DNA of 64,000 nt from Luteimonas fraxinea (GTDB lineage: Bacteria > Pseudomonadota > Gammaproteobacteria > Xanthomonadales > Xanthomonadaceae). The notes below the pieces were generated by a model. The model did no database searches. It saw only the letters and a program-made list of their open reading frames with translations, and was not told the DNA's origin. The DNA lies in assembly GCF_021233355.1 (NCBI RefSeq), contig NZ_CP089507.1, forward strand, positions 2,791,001 to 2,855,000, written 5' to 3'. Shown piece after piece: positions 1 through 11,344 of the stretch (position 1 is its first letter; every line of letters starts with the position of its first letter). Both the position numbers and the translations under genes were made by a program.

Positions 1-73
1 CTAGCGGGCTTCCATCCAGCACGGCCGTCGCCATGGCGGCCTGTGCGCCCGCGCTTTCGTGTCCGGAGTTCCC

Positions 74-1870
74 ATGCGTACCCATTTCTGCGGCCTGATC
101 GACGAATCGCTGATCGGCCAGACCGTCACCCTGTGCGGCTGGGCCGATGTCGCCCGCGACCTCGGCGGCGTCTGCTTCATCGACCTGCGTGACCACGAAG
201 GCATCGTGCAGGTGGTCGCCGAATCGTCGGACGCGGACGGCAATGCGGCCGTCGTCGCGACCGCCGAGAAGGTGGGTTACGAGGACTGCTTGCGCATCAC
301 CGGCACGGTGCGCGCGCGGCATTCGGTCAACGCGAAGATCCGCACCGGCCAGGTCGAGATCGTCGCCACGCAGATCGAAGTGTTGAACAAGGCCGAGCCG
401 CTGCCGTTCCACCATCACGAGAACCCGGGCGAAGAAACGCGCCTGAAGTATCGCTATCTCGATCTGCGCAGCCCCGACATGCAGCGCAAGATGCGCACGC
501 GCACCAAGCTGGTCAGCGCGCTGCGTCACTGGCTGGATGACAAGGGCTTCCAGGACATCGAAACGCCGATCCTGACGAAGGCGACGCCGGAAGGTGCGCG
601 CGACTTCCTGGTGCCGGCGCGCATGCATCCCGGCGAGTTCTACGCATTGCCGCAGTCGCCGCAGCTGTTCAAGCAGATCCTGATGATGGCGGGCTTCGAC
701 CGCTACTACCAGATCGCGCGCTGCTTCCGCGACGAAGCGTTGCGTGCCGATCGCCAGCTGGAATTCACCCAGCTCGACATGGAGTTCGCGTGGGTGTCGG
801 AGCGCGACGTACAGGATCTCGTCGAGGCGATGATCCGCGACGTGTTCCGCGATGTCGCCAACGTCGAGCTCGCCGCAGAATTCCCGCGCATGACCTACGC
901 CGAAGCGATGCGTCGCTACGGTTCGGACAAGCCGGACCTGCGCATCGCGCTGGAGCTGGTCGACGTTGCCGATCTGGTCAAGGACAGCCAGTTCGCGGTG
1001 TTCACCGGCCCGGCCAACGAAGCCGGCGGCCGCGTCTGCGCGCTGCGCATTCCGGGCGGCGCGAGTCTGAGCCGCAAGCAGATCGACGAGTACGCCGCGC
1101 ACGCTGCGAAGTACGGCGCGAAGGGCCTGGCGTACATCAAGATTTCGGAGGCGGGAGAAGTCTCGTCGCCGATCCAGAAGTTCTTCGACGAGGCCGCGTT
1201 CGCCGCGCTGGTGTCGCACGTCGGCGCCGGCAACGGCGACCTCGTGTTCTTCGGCGCCGGCAAGTATTCGACCGTCAGCGACTTCATGGGCGCGGTGCGC
1301 CTGAAGGCCGGCAAGGATTTCAGTCTGGTCGCCGACGGCTGGGCGCCGCTGTGGGTCACCGACTTCCCGATGTTCGAATGGGACGACGAGGCGCAGCGCT
1401 ACGTCGCCCTGCATCACCCCTTCACCGCGCCGTCGGTCGACGACGAGGCCGACCTGCGCGCGAACGCTGCGACGGCCGTGTCGCGCGGCTACGACATGGT
1501 GCTCAACGGCAACGAGATCGGCGGCGGTTCGATCCGTATCCACCGCTCCTCGATGCAGTCGGCGGTGTTCGAGCTGCTCGGCATCGGCGCCGAAGAAGCG
1601 CAGGCGAAGTTCGGCTTCCTGCTGGATGCGCTGAAGTACGGCGCGCCACCGCATGGCGGCATCGCGTTCGGCATCGACCGCATCGCCGCGCTGATGGCCG
1701 GTACGGAATCGATCCGCGACGTCATCGCATTCCCGAAGACCACCGGCGCGCAGTGCCTGATGACCGATGCACCGTCGCCGATCGCGGATGCGCAGCTGGC
1801 CGAAGTGCACATCCAGGTCCGGCCGAAGCCGGCGTCTGGTGTGCCGGCGACTCCCGCTGCGGAATCGTAG
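74..1870 (+). CDS. aspS: Aspartyl-tRNA synthetase
   Basis: Class IIb aminoacyl-tRNA synthetase that charges tRNA-Asp with aspartate in the cytoplasm; 598 residues, the bacterial-type length (E. coli about 590). An N-terminal OB-fold anticodon-binding domain covers roughly residues 1-105. The catalytic core includes motif 2 around the segment [18 protein letters not shown], an inserted bacterial GAD domain in the middle, and motif 3 near the C-terminus ([15 protein letters not shown]). The ATG at 74 is preferred over the upstream in-frame GTG at 59 because GGAG at 65-68 sits 5 nt before it and the protein then begins MRTHFCG, as in relatives. It stands alone on the plus strand; the next gene is 317 bases away. 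Confidence 0.97.
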   Translation: MRTHFCGLIDESLIGQTVTLCGWADVARDLGGVCFIDLRDHEGIVQVVAESSDADGNAAVVATAEKVGYEDCLRITGTVRARHSVNAKIRTGQVEIVATQIEVLNKAEPLPFHHHENPGEETRLKYRYLDLRSPDMQRKMRTRTKLVSALRHWLDDKGFQDIETPILTKATPEGARDFLVPARMHPGEFYALPQSPQLFKQILMMAGFDRYYQIARCFRDEALRADRQLEFTQLDMEFAWVSERDVQDLVEAMIRDVFRDVANVELAAEFPRMTYAEAMRRYGSDKPDLRIALELVDVADLVKDSQFAVFTGPANEAGGRVCALRIPGGASLSRKQIDEYAAHAAKYGAKGLAYIKISEAGEVSSPIQKFFDEAAFAALVSHVGAGNGDLVFFGAGKYSTVSDFMGAVRLKAGKDFSLVADGWAPLWVTDFPMFEWDDEAQRYVALHHPFTAPSVDDEADLRANAATAVSRGYDMVLNGNEIGGGSIRIHRSSMQSAVFELLGIGAEEAQAKFGFLLDALKYGAPPHGGIAFGIDRIAALMAGTESIRDVIAFPKTTGAQCLMTDAPSPIADAQLAEVHIQVRPKPASGVPATPAAES

Positions 1871-1969
1871 TCGAACCGGTCTTCAGCGCGTCTCGCGGCC
1901 CATGCGTCATGTATCCAGGCTCGATGTGCGTCGGGGCTCGGCGGCGTTCGAGCAGGCCGGTACTCACCC

Positions 1970-2116
1970 CTTCTCCCGCGCGCGGGGGAAGGCTGGGAGG
2001 GGCGCAAACGCTCCGATCGAGGGGCGCATGGATGCAGGCGGCCTGTGCGCTCGAATCGAGATTTGCGTGCCCGGACGCTTCGCTCCCACCCAACCCTCCC
2101 CCGCAGGCGGAGGAGG
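1970..2116. repeat. Two short GC-rich palindromes in the aspS downstream gap
   Basis: The 317-base gap after aspS has no convincing gene. It holds two imperfect inverted repeats, 1970-1991 (11-bp arms around CTTCTCCCGCG) and 2095-2116 (10-bp arms around CCTCCCCCGC). They match the style of the palindrome at 25330-25352. Such REP-like palindromes are scattered between genes in Xanthomonadaceae. They lack a T-tract, so termination is not obvious. Confidence 0.55.
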
Positions 2117-2187
2117 GCTCGAAGGTGCCGTCGGCTGGGCCGACGTCAATCGACTTGCCGCGTGAATCAGTGCCAGAGGCGTTTTGA

Positions 2188-2736
2188 ATGAACGGATATC
2201 GGCTGGACATCTCTACGAGCACGCGGCCAACGCTCCGCCGCGCCACCGTCGACGACGCGCAGACGCTGTCCGCGCTGGCCGCGCGTACGTTCACCGAGAC
2301 CTTCGGTCATCTGTATCCGGCTGAGGATCTCGCGGCGTTTCTGGCCGACGCGTACGCGGTGGAGAAGCAGCGTACGATCCTTGCGCATCCCGATTACGCG
2401 GTCTGGCTGCTGGAACATGAGGGCGAGGCGATCGGCCATGTCGCGGCCGGCCCCTGCGGGCTGCCGCACGCCGATGTCGCCAAGGGCGATGGCGAACTCA
2501 AGCGGCTCTATCTCGTGCAGGGCCACCAGGGTGGCGGCAACGGCACGCGGATGATGGACGCCGCGATGGACTGGCTGCTGCGCGATGGCCCGCGCACGCT
2601 GTGGGTCGGCGTGTGGTCGGAGAACCTCGGCGCGCAACGCTTCTACGCGCGTTACGGTTTCGAGCAGGTCGGCGACTACATTTTCCCGGTCGGCTCGATC
2701 AACGATCTCGAGTTCATACTCAAACGACCGCGTTGA
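2188..2736 (+). CDS. GNAT-family N-acetyltransferase
   Basis: Predicted cytoplasmic acetyl-CoA-dependent acyltransferase, 182 residues and a single GNAT fold spanning about residues 15-180. The acetyl-CoA pyrophosphate-binding motif A is visible as LKRLYLVQGHQGGGNGTRMM, with the Q/GxGxG/T loop. Motif B follows as WSENLGAQRFYARYGFEQVG, a pattern typical of small-molecule or protein acetyltransferases of the RimI/YncA kind. The substrate cannot be told from the sequence. The ATG at 2188 is the first in the frame. A membrane protein gene starts 24 bases downstream on the same strand and may be cotranscribed. Confidence 0.85.
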   Translation: MNGYRLDISTSTRPTLRRATVDDAQTLSALAARTFTETFGHLYPAEDLAAFLADAYAVEKQRTILAHPDYAVWLLEHEGEAIGHVAAGPCGLPHADVAKGDGELKRLYLVQGHQGGGNGTRMMDAAMDWLLRDGPRTLWVGVWSENLGAQRFYARYGFEQVGDYIFPVGSINDLEFILKRPR

Positions 2737-2760
2737 ACCGCAAGGGCAGGGAGGCCTGGC

Positions 2761-3483
2761 ATGCGTCGTATGTTGCTGATCGTGTCTGCGGTTGGGGTCC
2801 TGCTGTTCGGCAGCCTGTTGGTCGTGTCGCTGGCGAAGCCGGAATGGATTGAAGCATCGGCGCGCACCTTGCTGCGTGCGGAGATCGAGCGCCGGGTCGG
2901 TGCAGAAATTGCGTTCGCGCAGGACGGCAGAATCGCCGGGGCCGCGCATCGCGCGCTGGCACAGTGGCCTTCTGAAAGGACGTCCGCCGTTCTGCCTACC
3001 CTGGTGGCCACCGCGCTCGCAGAGATGCGTGATGGCGATTGCGCCTGTCGTGCAGGCATTGGGCGCCGCGTACAGGACGTTGCCGGCGAACGGCTCGGGA
3101 AGCTTTCAACAGGCAGCGGGCACCTGAAGCAGTCGGTGCGTGCGGCTTATGTCGACACCGCAGGCAAGCTGCATCGCGAGCTGCGGATCTTCGCGGGCAG
3201 CAATACAGGCGTGTTCCTGTTGCTGGGCGTGGTCGTGTGGTGGCGCGATGCCAGAAGCGTACTGTTGCCTGCGCTCGTGCTGATCGGCGGCGCCGCGCTG
3301 ACTGGCGGCCTGTATCTGTTCGGTCAGAACTGGCTGCACACGATCGTGTTCGACAGCTATGTCGGGTACGGCTACATCGTCTGGCTCGGGCTTGCGGTCG
3401 GCTTTCTGGCGGATATCGCGTTCAACCGCGGCAGGGTCACACAGTGCATCACGAACGGCATCGGCTCTGCGCTGCCTTCCTGA
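2761..3483 (+). CDS. Hypothetical inner-membrane protein
   Basis: A 240-residue protein of unknown function. One N-terminal transmembrane helix (about residues 4-25) is followed by a largely helical periplasmic segment of about 130 residues containing DGDCACRAGIG. Three hydrophobic helices make up the C-terminal third, about residues 148-163, 167-188 and 203-222. A good ribosome binding site (GGAGG at 2749-2753) precedes the ATG by 7 bases. I recognise no family. The layout, with a periplasmic loop anchored at both ends, would fit an envelope or sensor protein, but that is a guess. Confidence 0.7.
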   Translation: MRRMLLIVSAVGVLLFGSLLVVSLAKPEWIEASARTLLRAEIERRVGAEIAFAQDGRIAGAAHRALAQWPSERTSAVLPTLVATALAEMRDGDCACRAGIGRRVQDVAGERLGKLSTGSGHLKQSVRAAYVDTAGKLHRELRIFAGSNTGVFLLLGVVVWWRDARSVLLPALVLIGGAALTGGLYLFGQNWLHTIVFDSYVGYGYIVWLGLAVGFLADIAFNRGRVTQCITNGIGSALPS

Positions 3484-3562
3484 GCACGCTGTTGCGCGAC
3501 TCCGAACCTGACAACTGATGCCTCGCCGGGAATGCAATCTGCATCCCCGGCATCGAGAGGAT

Positions 3563-3991
3563 TCAGTCGGCGATCGACAGCGTCACGTCGATGTTGCCGC
3601 GGGTCGCGTTCGAGTACGGGCACACGATGTGCGCGGCATCGACGAGGGTCTGCAACTGCTCGCGATCCACGCCCGGCGCCGAAATGCTGAGATCGGCCTG
3701 GATGCCGAAGCCGGTGGGAATCTTGCCGATACCGACCTGGCCGGTGACGGTGGTGTCGGCCGGCAGGGCGACCTTGTGCTGGCCGGCGACGAACTTCAAC
3801 GCGCCGAGGAAACAGGCCGAATAGCCGGCTGCGAACAGCTGCTCGGGATTCGTGCCGGGGCCGCCGGCGCCGCCGAGCTCGCGCGGGGTCGACAGGGTGA
3901 CGTCGAGGACATTGTCGGACGAGGTGGCGCGGCCTTCGCGGCCGCCGGTTGCACTGGCGGTGGCGGTGTAAAGCACGGTTTCGATGGACAT
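3563..3991 (-). CDS. ohr: Organic hydroperoxide resistance protein Ohr
   Basis: Thiol peroxidase of the OsmC/Ohr superfamily that reduces organic and fatty-acid hydroperoxides with lipoyl-linked electrons. It has 142 residues, the exact family size. The two redox cysteines are in their conserved contexts: Cys60 in [13 protein letters not shown] and Cys124 in [13 protein letters not shown]. The ATG at 3991 begins [10 protein letters not shown], the expected Ohr start. Divergent from it, 114 bases away, is an AraC-type regulator. The usual partner is OhrR (MarR family), which is not seen here. Confidence 0.94.
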   Translation of the reverse strand: MSIETVLYTATASATGGREGRATSSDNVLDVTLSTPRELGGAGGPGTNPEQLFAAGYSACFLGALKFVAGQHKVALPADTTVTGQVGIGKIPTGFGIQADLSISAPGVDREQLQTLVDAAHIVCPYSNATRGNIDVTLSIAD

Positions 3992-4105
3992 CGGAAATCT
4001 CCTGTCGGACCGGTCACGGAATGCGCCGGCGAGGTGACCATCGTGCACGGTCTCTGGCGACGATTGGTGATACAAAGTCCATGAAACTTGTCCCGGAGTC
4101 CTGTC

Positions 4106-4906
4106 ATGGTGGATCGTCTCGCGGCATTGCTCGACCGCTTTCCCATTGCCGCGCGCGTCGATTCGCTCGGCGACGGGGCACCGGAAGCTGCACTGTGGCT
4201 GTTGCGCGATGGCGGACTCGCGCTGCCGGGCACGGGCACATGGACGGGGCCGGGCCTGCTGTTGCTGCCACGCATGGACGTCCGCGACGCGATCGTCCCT
4301 GAGGCGGGCGCGGCCTGGATGCGCGTGCGTCTGCTGTTCGAAGGCGGCGCCGACAGTCCGCTGGCGACGGCGTTGCCGGGCGTGCTGTGGGTCTCGCCGG
4401 ATGCGCTGCCGGGTTCGCAGGGCCTGCTTGCATTGCTGTTCGAAGAGGCCTTCGACGGACGTTGCGGTCGCACCGCGCTGATCGAGCGGCTGGTCGAAGC
4501 GCTGCTGGTGCAGGTGCTGCGCCAGCAGATGGAGGCGGGCGCGCTGCAGGGCGGATTGCTGGCCGGCATGGCGCATCCGCGTTTGCGGCGCGCGCTGGTC
4601 GCGATGCATGAGGCGCCGGCGCAGCCGTGGTCGCTGGAAACACTGGCGGACGCGGCCGGCATGTCGCGCAGCGCGTTCGCCGATGCGTTCCGCGAGGCGA
4701 TCGGGCAGACACCCGGCCAGTATCTGCAGGCCTGGCGCATCGGCCTCGCGCAACGCGCGCTGCGTCGCGGGCGGCCGCTGAAACTGATCGCCGACGAGGT
4801 CGGCTACGGCAGCGAGGCGGCGCTCTCGCGTGCGTTCAAGGCGCACAGCGGCGTGTCGCCGCGGGCCTGGCGGCAGGGCCGCGTGGCGAGCGGGGCTGTC
4901 GCATGA
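4106..4906 (+). CDS. AraC-family transcriptional regulator (cupin_6 type)
   Basis: Transcription factor of 266 residues. The N-terminal half is the cupin_6-like sensor arm typical of regulators placed beside oxidoreductase or hydrolase genes. The C-terminal ~100 residues form the double helix-turn-helix AraC domain, with [21 protein letters not shown] and the second [23 protein letters not shown]. The ATG at 4106 is chosen because GGAG at 4095-4098 lies 7 bases upstream; an in-frame TTG at 4088 has no such site. The gene is divergent from ohr and overlaps the downstream hydrolase by ATGA, so both neighbours are plausible targets. Confidence 0.88.
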   Translation: MVDRLAALLDRFPIAARVDSLGDGAPEAALWLLRDGGLALPGTGTWTGPGLLLLPRMDVRDAIVPEAGAAWMRVRLLFEGGADSPLATALPGVLWVSPDALPGSQGLLALLFEEAFDGRCGRTALIERLVEALLVQVLRQQMEAGALQGGLLAGMAHPRLRRALVAMHEAPAQPWSLETLADAAGMSRSAFADAFREAIGQTPGQYLQAWRIGLAQRALRRGRPLKLIADEVGYGSEAALSRAFKAHSGVSPRAWRQGRVASGAVA

Positions 4907-5544
4907 GTGACGGGCCGACGCGCGTGCTGCTGCTGCACGGTATCTGGATGGTCGGCCTGACGATGCGCCGCTTCGCGCGTGGTCTCGCCGAGGCCGGCTT
5001 CGAGACCGAAATCATCGGATACCCCAGCATCGCCGGCGGTCCGGATGCGGCGGCCGAACGTCTGGCCGACGCACTCGCACAGGGCCCGGCCCACGTGGTC
5101 GGCCACAGTCTTGGCGGCCTGTCGGCGCTGCAGGCGGCGGGCTCAACGCCGGCGCTGCCGGTGGGCCGCATCGTCTGTCTGGGCTCGCCGGTCTGTGGCA
5201 GCGGCGCGGCGCATGCGTTGTCGGGGGTGCCGATGTCGCACCTGTACTTCGGCCGCAGCGCCGACATCCTGCATGCCGGCTGCGTCGAATGGCCGGCCGG
5301 CCTCGAGGTGGGCATGGTCGCCGGCTGCGTGCCCCGCGGACTGGGCGCATTGCTGGCGCGGTTCGACGGCCCGCACGACGGCACGGTGTCGGTCGAGGAG
5401 ACCCGCGCGCCGGCGCTGGCCGACCACATCGTGGTGCAGGCCAGCCACAGCGGCCTGCTGCTGTCGGCCGACGCGGTGCGCCAGACCGTCGGATTCCTCC
5501 GCCACGGCCGTTTCGAACACGCGCGGCCCGGGCATGCGGAGTAA
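4903..5544 (+). CDS. Alpha/beta hydrolase, lipase/esterase-like
   Basis: Predicted serine hydrolase of 213 residues. The nucleophile elbow GHSLGG is in [15 protein letters not shown]. The acid residue is probably in [13 protein letters not shown] and the catalytic histidine in [10 protein letters not shown], giving a Ser-Asp-His triad as in triacylglycerol-lipase-like or PGAP1-like hydrolases. It begins with HGIWM, the oxyanion-hole region. The ATG overlaps the stop of the AraC gene (ATGA at 4903-4906), so the two are translated together. No signal peptide is evident, so it is likely cytoplasmic. The substrate is unknown. Confidence 0.85.
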   Translation: MSDGPTRVLLLHGIWMVGLTMRRFARGLAEAGFETEIIGYPSIAGGPDAAAERLADALAQGPAHVVGHSLGGLSALQAAGSTPALPVGRIVCLGSPVCGSGAAHALSGVPMSHLYFGRSADILHAGCVEWPAGLEVGMVAGCVPRGLGALLARFDGPHDGTVSVEETRAPALADHIVVQASHSGLLLSADAVRQTVGFLRHGRFEHARPGHAE

Positions 5545-5580
5545 AATCGCCGGCTTCCAACGCCAACAGACCTGACACCC

Positions 5581-6297
5581 ATGGGACGAGGACCTTCGAT
5601 CGAGGCCCGCAAGAACGCGACCGACGCCAAGCGCGGCAAGATCTTCACCAAGATCATTCGCGAAATCGGTGTCGCGGCGCGTGCCGGCGGCGGTGATCCG
5701 TCGAACAACCCGCGCCTGCGCACGGCAATCGACAAGGGCATGGCCCAGAACATGACCAAGGACGTGGTCGAGCGCGCGATCAAGAAAGCGACCGGCGAGC
5801 TCGAAGGCGTCGAGTACGAAGAGATCCGCTACGAGGGCTACGCGCCTGGCGGGGTCGCCGTGATCGTCGATACGCTGACCGACAACCGCGTGCGCACCGT
5901 GGCCGAAGTCCGCCACGCGTTCGGCAAGTGCGGCGGCAACATGGGCACCGAAGGCTCGGTCGCCTTCATGTTCAAGCGTCTGGGTGTGCTGAGTTTCGAG
6001 GGTCTGGACGAGGACACGGTGACCGAGGCCGCGATCGACGCCGGCGCCGACGATGTCGTGGTGTATCCCGAGGACGGCGCGATCGACGTGGTCACGAGCG
6101 CCGACGCGTTCGAATCCGTGCGCGATGCGATGGCGGCCGCGGGCATCGTCGCCGGCCATGCCGAAGTGACGTTCCGCGCCGACAACGACATCGTCGTCGA
6201 CGGCGAGACCGCGGAGCAGGTGCGCAAGATGCTCGATCTGCTCGAAGATCTCGACGACGTGCAAGCGGTCTACTCGAACGCGCAGTTCGAGGGCTGA
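5581..6297 (+). CDS. yebC: YebC/PmpR-family regulator, translation-linked
   Basis: Conserved cytoplasmic protein of 238 residues in the YebC (TACO1) family. Members are described as DNA-binding regulators and, more recently, as helping ribosomes through polyproline stretches. The signature [20 protein letters not shown] and the [12 protein letters not shown] segment are present. The N-terminus is [12 protein letters not shown] rather than the MAGHSKWANI of E. coli YebC, a variant common in xanthomonads. It sits 8 bases upstream of ruvC, the usual yebC-ruvC order in proteobacteria. Confidence 0.93.
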   Translation: MGRGPSIEARKNATDAKRGKIFTKIIREIGVAARAGGGDPSNNPRLRTAIDKGMAQNMTKDVVERAIKKATGELEGVEYEEIRYEGYAPGGVAVIVDTLTDNRVRTVAEVRHAFGKCGGNMGTEGSVAFMFKRLGVLSFEGLDEDTVTEAAIDAGADDVVVYPEDGAIDVVTSADAFESVRDAMAAAGIVAGHAEVTFRADNDIVVDGETAEQVRKMLDLLEDLDDVQAVYSNAQFEG

Positions 6298-6305
6298 AGA
6301 CCCCC

Positions 6306-6830
6306 GTGACCCGCATTCTCGGCATCGACCCCGGTTCCCAGCGCACCGGGGTCGGCATCATCGACGTGGATGCGGCCGGAAAGGTCACGCACGTGTTCCA
6401 TGCGCCGCTGGTGCTGGTGACCGCGGGCGAGTTTCCCGCGCGCCTGCGTCGCCTGCTCGACGGGCTGACCGCGTTGATCATCGAGCATCGGCCCGACGAA
6501 GTCGCGATCGAGAAAGTCTTCATGGCGCGCAATCCGGATTCGGCGCTCAAGCTCGGCCAGGCGCGCGGCGCCGCGATCGGCGCGGTGGTGCTGCGCGACC
6601 TGCCGGTGAGCGAATACGCGGCCACCGAGGTCAAGCTGGCGGTGGTCGGCCGTGGCAGCGCCGAGAAGGCGCAGATCCAGCACATGGTCGGGTTGATGCT
6701 CGGGCTGTCGGGCAAGCTGCAAGCCGACGCCGCCGATGCATTGGCGGTCGCGATCACGCACGCGCACGTCAGCGCCACCGCGAAGCGGCTCGGCGTCGGC
6801 GTGAAGCAGGCCTGGGGTCGGAAGGGATGA
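6306..6830 (+). CDS. ruvC: Holliday junction endonuclease RuvC
   Basis: Resolvase that nicks Holliday junctions after RuvAB branch migration. It has 174 residues (E. coli 173). The RNase H-like fold starts with [17 protein letters not shown], carrying the first catalytic aspartate. The catalytic glutamate lies in [20 protein letters not shown] and the late aspartates in [15 protein letters not shown]. The GTG at 6306 is the start, 8 bases after yebC, because the conserved N-terminus allows little else. ruvA follows after 115 bases, while ruvB lies 4.5 kb away, so the classical ruvCAB cluster is split. Confidence 0.96.
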   Translation: MTRILGIDPGSQRTGVGIIDVDAAGKVTHVFHAPLVLVTAGEFPARLRRLLDGLTALIIEHRPDEVAIEKVFMARNPDSALKLGQARGAAIGAVVLRDLPVSEYAATEVKLAVVGRGSAEKAQIQHMVGLMLGLSGKLQADAADALAVAITHAHVSATAKRLGVGVKQAWGRKG

Positions 6831-6945
6831 ACGCTGCCTCGGTCGGAAATGCACACCGCGCCGGATCCGCTGTGTGCTGGCCCGTTGTTTGCGTGCCTGT
6901 CGCACTTCAACTCACACGTTCCATCCGCCCGGAGAGGCACAGCCG

Positions 6946-7536
6946 ATGATCGGAAGACTGCGCGGCACGCTGGCCCACAAGGCACCGCCCTGGCTGGTGA
7001 TCGACGTCAACGGTGTCGGCTACGAACTCGAAGCGCCGATGAGCACGTTCTACGACCTGCCCGAGGTCGGTCGCGAGGTCGCGCTGTTCACGCACTACGC
7101 GCAGAAGGAAGACAGCGTCTCGCTGTACGGCTTCCTGCACGAGTCCGAGCGGCGGCTGTTCCGCGACGTGCAGAAGGTCACCGGCATCGGCGCGAAGATC
7201 GCGCTGGCGATTCTGTCGGGTGTCAGCGTCGATACGTTCGCGCGGCTGGTGCAGACCGGCGACGTCGCGGCGCTGACCAAGATTCCCGGTATCGGCAAGA
7301 AGACCGCCGAGCGCATGGTCGTCGAGCTGCGTGACCGCGCGGCCGATCTGGCTGGCGCAGGCGGGGCGATCGGCGGTGTCCAGGTGCCGGCCGATCCGAT
7401 GTCGGAAGCGGTCGTGGCACTGCAGCAGCTGGGCTACAAACCGGCCGATGCGGTGCGGATGGCGAAGGCCGCAGCAAGTGAAGGCGACCCGCCCGAAATC
7501 ATCATCCGGAAAGCGCTACAGTCCGCGCTTCGCTGA
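6946..7536 (+). CDS. ruvA: Holliday junction DNA helicase subunit RuvA
   Basis: Tetrameric junction-binding subunit that loads RuvB; 196 residues. Domain I is the OB fold ([20 protein letters not shown]). Domain II carries the two helix-hairpin-helix motifs ([14 protein letters not shown] and [17 protein letters not shown]). Domain III, after a Gly/Ala-rich linker, is the UBA-like RuvB-binding region ([20 protein letters not shown]). The ATG at 6946 follows a strong GGAGAGG site 8 bases upstream. Kup follows 37 bases later on the same strand. Confidence 0.96.
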   Translation: MIGRLRGTLAHKAPPWLVIDVNGVGYELEAPMSTFYDLPEVGREVALFTHYAQKEDSVSLYGFLHESERRLFRDVQKVTGIGAKIALAILSGVSVDTFARLVQTGDVAALTKIPGIGKKTAERMVVELRDRAADLAGAGGAIGGVQVPADPMSEAVVALQQLGYKPADAVRMAKAAASEGDPPEIIIRKALQSALR

Positions 7537-7573
7537 CCCCCACCCCCACATCCGTCGGCAAGGTCGACACTAC

Positions 7574-9499
7574 ATGTCACACGCCAGCAGCCAGCCCGGC
7601 ACGGGCCCGCGTACCCACGGTTCGGGACATGGCAAGGTGGGTCTCGCCGGGCTGATCGCCGGCGCGATCGGTGTCGTCTTCGGCGACATCGGCACCAGCC
7701 CGCTGTACACATTGCGCGAGGCGTTCTCGCCGCACTACGGGTTGGTCGCCAATCACGACACCGTGCTCGGCGTGCTGTCGATGATCTTCTGGTCGCTGAT
7801 GGTCGTGGTGACGCTCAAGTACGTCACGATCATCCTGCGCGCCGACAACGACGGCGAGGGCGGGATCATGGCGCTGATGGCGCTGGCCCAGCGCTGTCTC
7901 GCCAAGGGCGGCAAGTCCGCGTATCTGGTCGGCATCCTCGGTGTGTTCGGTGCGTCGCTGTTCTTCAGCGATGGCGTGATCACGCCCGCGATTTCGGTGC
8001 TGTCGGCGGTCGAGGGCCTGGAGGTTGTCGCGCCTGGACTGCACGCCTGGATCATTCCGATCACCGTCGTCGTCCTGACGGCGCTGTTCGCCACCCAGCG
8101 CTACGGCACCGCCAAGGTCGGCCGCGTGTTCGGCCCGATCACGATGTTGTGGTTTCTGTCGCTCGCGGCGCTCGGCGTGCTCAACATCCTGCACGAGCCG
8201 GAAGTGCTGCACGCGATCAACCCGCTGTGGGCGGCACGCTTCTTCTGGGAACACAGCTGGGGCGGCGTCTTCATTCTCGGCGCCGTGGTGCTGGCGGTGA
8301 CGGGCGGTGAGGCGATCTACACCGACATGGGCCACTTCGGCGCCAAGCCGATCCGCTACGCCTGGTATTTCTTCGTGCTGCCGTCGCTGATGCTCAACTA
8401 TCTGGGGCAGGGCGCGCTGGTGCTCGAAGACCCCGCCGCGATCCAGAATCCCTTCTACATCGGCGTGCCGCAGTGGGCGCGCTGGCCGATGATCGTGCTG
8501 GCGACCTGTGCCACCGTCATCGCGTCGCAGGCGGTGATCACCGGCGGCTTCTCGGTCGCGCGCCAGGCGATGCAGCTGGGCTACATCCCGCGCATGCATG
8601 TGCGGCACACCTCCAGCGACACCATCGGCCAGATCTACATCCCCGGTATCAACTGGGCGATGGCGATCGTGGTGATCGCGCTGGTGCTGACCTTCCAGAC
8701 GTCCTCCGCACTGGCGGCGGCCTACGGCATTTCGGTGTCGCTGACGATGCTGATCGACACGCTGCTGCTGATCGTCGTCGCCCGCGCGCTGTGGCCCCGC
8801 TGGCGCCGCTGGGTGCTGCCGTGCTGCGCGGTCTTCATCTTCATCGACGTGGCGTTCGTGGTCGCCAACGGCGCCAAGGTACTGCAGGGCGCCTGGTTCC
8901 CGCTGGTGCTCGGCATCACGCTGTTCACCCTGCTGCGCACCTGGCGCCGCGGCCGCCAGCTGCTGCACGCGGAGATCCAGAAGGACGGCATCCGCCTCGA
9001 GACGTTCCTGCCGGGCCTGATGCTCGCCCCGCCGGTGCGCGTGCCCGGTACCGCGGTGTTCCTGACCAGCGACCGCGGCATCGTGCCGCACGCGCTGATG
9101 CACAACCTCAAGCACAACAAAGTGCTGCACGAGCGCAATGTGTTCCTGACCGTCGAGACCCTGACGCTGCCGTACGCCGCGCCGGACCGGCGCCTGAAAA
9201 TGGAGTCGATCGGCGACGATTTCCACCGCGTCACGATCCGCTTCGGCTTCATGGAAACGCCCGACGTTCCGATGGCGCTGATGCGCTGCGGCGACATCGA
9301 AGGCGGCATCGTCATCGACCCGATGGACACGACCTACTTCACCAGTCGCGAGACGGTGGTGGCGAGTCCGCGGCGCGGCATGCCGGTGTGGCGCGACAAG
9401 CTGTTCGCTTTCATGCACCGCAATGCGGCGCCGGCGACGGTGTTCTTCCGGATTCCGGGGAATCGGCTGGTGGAGTTGGGGTCGCAGGTGCAGATCTGA
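7574..9499 (+). CDS. kup: Potassium uptake protein Kup
   Basis: Low-affinity K+/H+ symporter of the KUP/HAK/KT family in the inner membrane; 641 residues. The diagnostic N-terminus [17 protein letters not shown] is present. About twelve transmembrane helices run to roughly residue 450, then a hydrophilic C-terminal cytoplasmic domain with the family motif [20 protein letters not shown]. The ATG at 7574 gives MSHASSQPG and a short Gly/His-rich leader before the first helix. The gene separates ruvA from ruvB. Confidence 0.96.
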   Translation: MSHASSQPGTGPRTHGSGHGKVGLAGLIAGAIGVVFGDIGTSPLYTLREAFSPHYGLVANHDTVLGVLSMIFWSLMVVVTLKYVTIILRADNDGEGGIMALMALAQRCLAKGGKSAYLVGILGVFGASLFFSDGVITPAISVLSAVEGLEVVAPGLHAWIIPITVVVLTALFATQRYGTAKVGRVFGPITMLWFLSLAALGVLNILHEPEVLHAINPLWAARFFWEHSWGGVFILGAVVLAVTGGEAIYTDMGHFGAKPIRYAWYFFVLPSLMLNYLGQGALVLEDPAAIQNPFYIGVPQWARWPMIVLATCATVIASQAVITGGFSVARQAMQLGYIPRMHVRHTSSDTIGQIYIPGINWAMAIVVIALVLTFQTSSALAAAYGISVSLTMLIDTLLLIVVARALWPRWRRWVLPCCAVFIFIDVAFVVANGAKVLQGAWFPLVLGITLFTLLRTWRRGRQLLHAEIQKDGIRLETFLPGLMLAPPVRVPGTAVFLTSDRGIVPHALMHNLKHNKVLHERNVFLTVETLTLPYAAPDRRLKMESIGDDFHRVTIRFGFMETPDVPMALMRCGDIEGGIVIDPMDTTYFTSRETVVASPRRGMPVWRDKLFAFMHRNAAPATVFFRIPGNRLVELGSQVQI

Positions 9500-10282
9500 T
9501 TTGGCTCTGTTTTTCGCGTCAGCGCTTCGATGCGCGAAGAAAATGCTGCGCTTGCTTTTGATTTGCCTCCATTAGGCGTAACGCCGTCTTGCAAAGCGCA
9601 GACCCATAGGGCGCCGCCCAGGGATGGGCGGTGTTTTCCGACCGAGGCAGGATGCCGAGTCGGAAAATCCCTGCGCACTACGAGCCGCGGGCTTCGGACT
9701 TGTCGGGGAGACGTTTTTCTTTGGTTCCGTTTCTTTTGGGGTCAACCAAAAGAAATGAACTCGGCCGCGTCAGCGGACGAAAGCGTTTGACGTTGCTATT
9801 CCGCTTCGCTCTCACGGCGAGAAGCAAGATCAAACGCTTCCACTCGCCTTGCGGCGAGCGGGTTCATTTCTTTTGCTGGCCCAAAAGAAACGGAACCAAA
9901 GAAAAGGGCCAGCCCCGACGAAGCTCACCCGGCGTGTCATTCGTTCCGGGATTTTTCGACTCGCCATCCTGGCTCGGTCGAAAAACGCCGCACGTCCATG
10001 TGCGGCGCCCTACGGGTCTACGTGCTTTGCCCGCTCGTCAGCGCCGCGAGAAATCCGGAGCAAAAGCCGCTGCGGCTCATTGCCTCTTGGACGAGTGCTC
10101 GGAGTTGCTGGACCGTACGCTGCGATCGCGTAGATGGCGGGGCGCAATGCCAGCGGTCACGCGGCCGCACCGCGGCGAAGGGCATTCGCAAAAGCCGATC
10201 TGGAACAGAGCACCCCACCGCCCACGCTGGTGTTCCCGTCCGGCCGCCCCAAGGTCGGGGGCACCCCCCAAGATGTCCCGCC
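9500..10282. other. 783-base gene-poor gap after kup
   Basis: Several short open frames exist on both strands, but none has a ribosome binding site plus recognisable protein character. They read through a large inverted repeat (9714-9906) and low-complexity flanking sequence. Frames of the type [15 protein letters not shown] in such repeats are often annotated as small hypothetical proteins in this family; I regard them as translations of the repeat. Confidence 0.6.
9714..9906. repeat. Large imperfect inverted repeat, about 45-bp arms
   Basis: The left arm at 9714-9760 (TTTCTTTGGTTCCGTTTC and onward to AGAAATGAAC) is nearly the reverse complement of the right arm at 9862-9906 (GTTCATTTCTTTTGC and onward to CCAAAGAAAAG). 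A core of about 100 bases between them can itself fold. If transcribed it would make a very long hairpin. It resembles dispersed repeats between genes in Xanthomonas, Stenotrophomonas and Lysobacter. Confidence 0.7.
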
Positions 10283-11266
<984 letters not shown>

Positions 11267-11344
11267 TCCAGTTGCGGGCGCGCTTCCGGGCGCGTTCCGC
11301 GGCACGCGCCGCGCGTCACCGGCGGGGCGTGCGATCATGCGCGA

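Noticed and set aside
7577..9418. A 613-codon minus-strand open frame opposite kup
   Set aside because: Antisense shadow of a highly conserved transporter; the composition is His/Arg/Gln/Asp-rich and non-protein-like.
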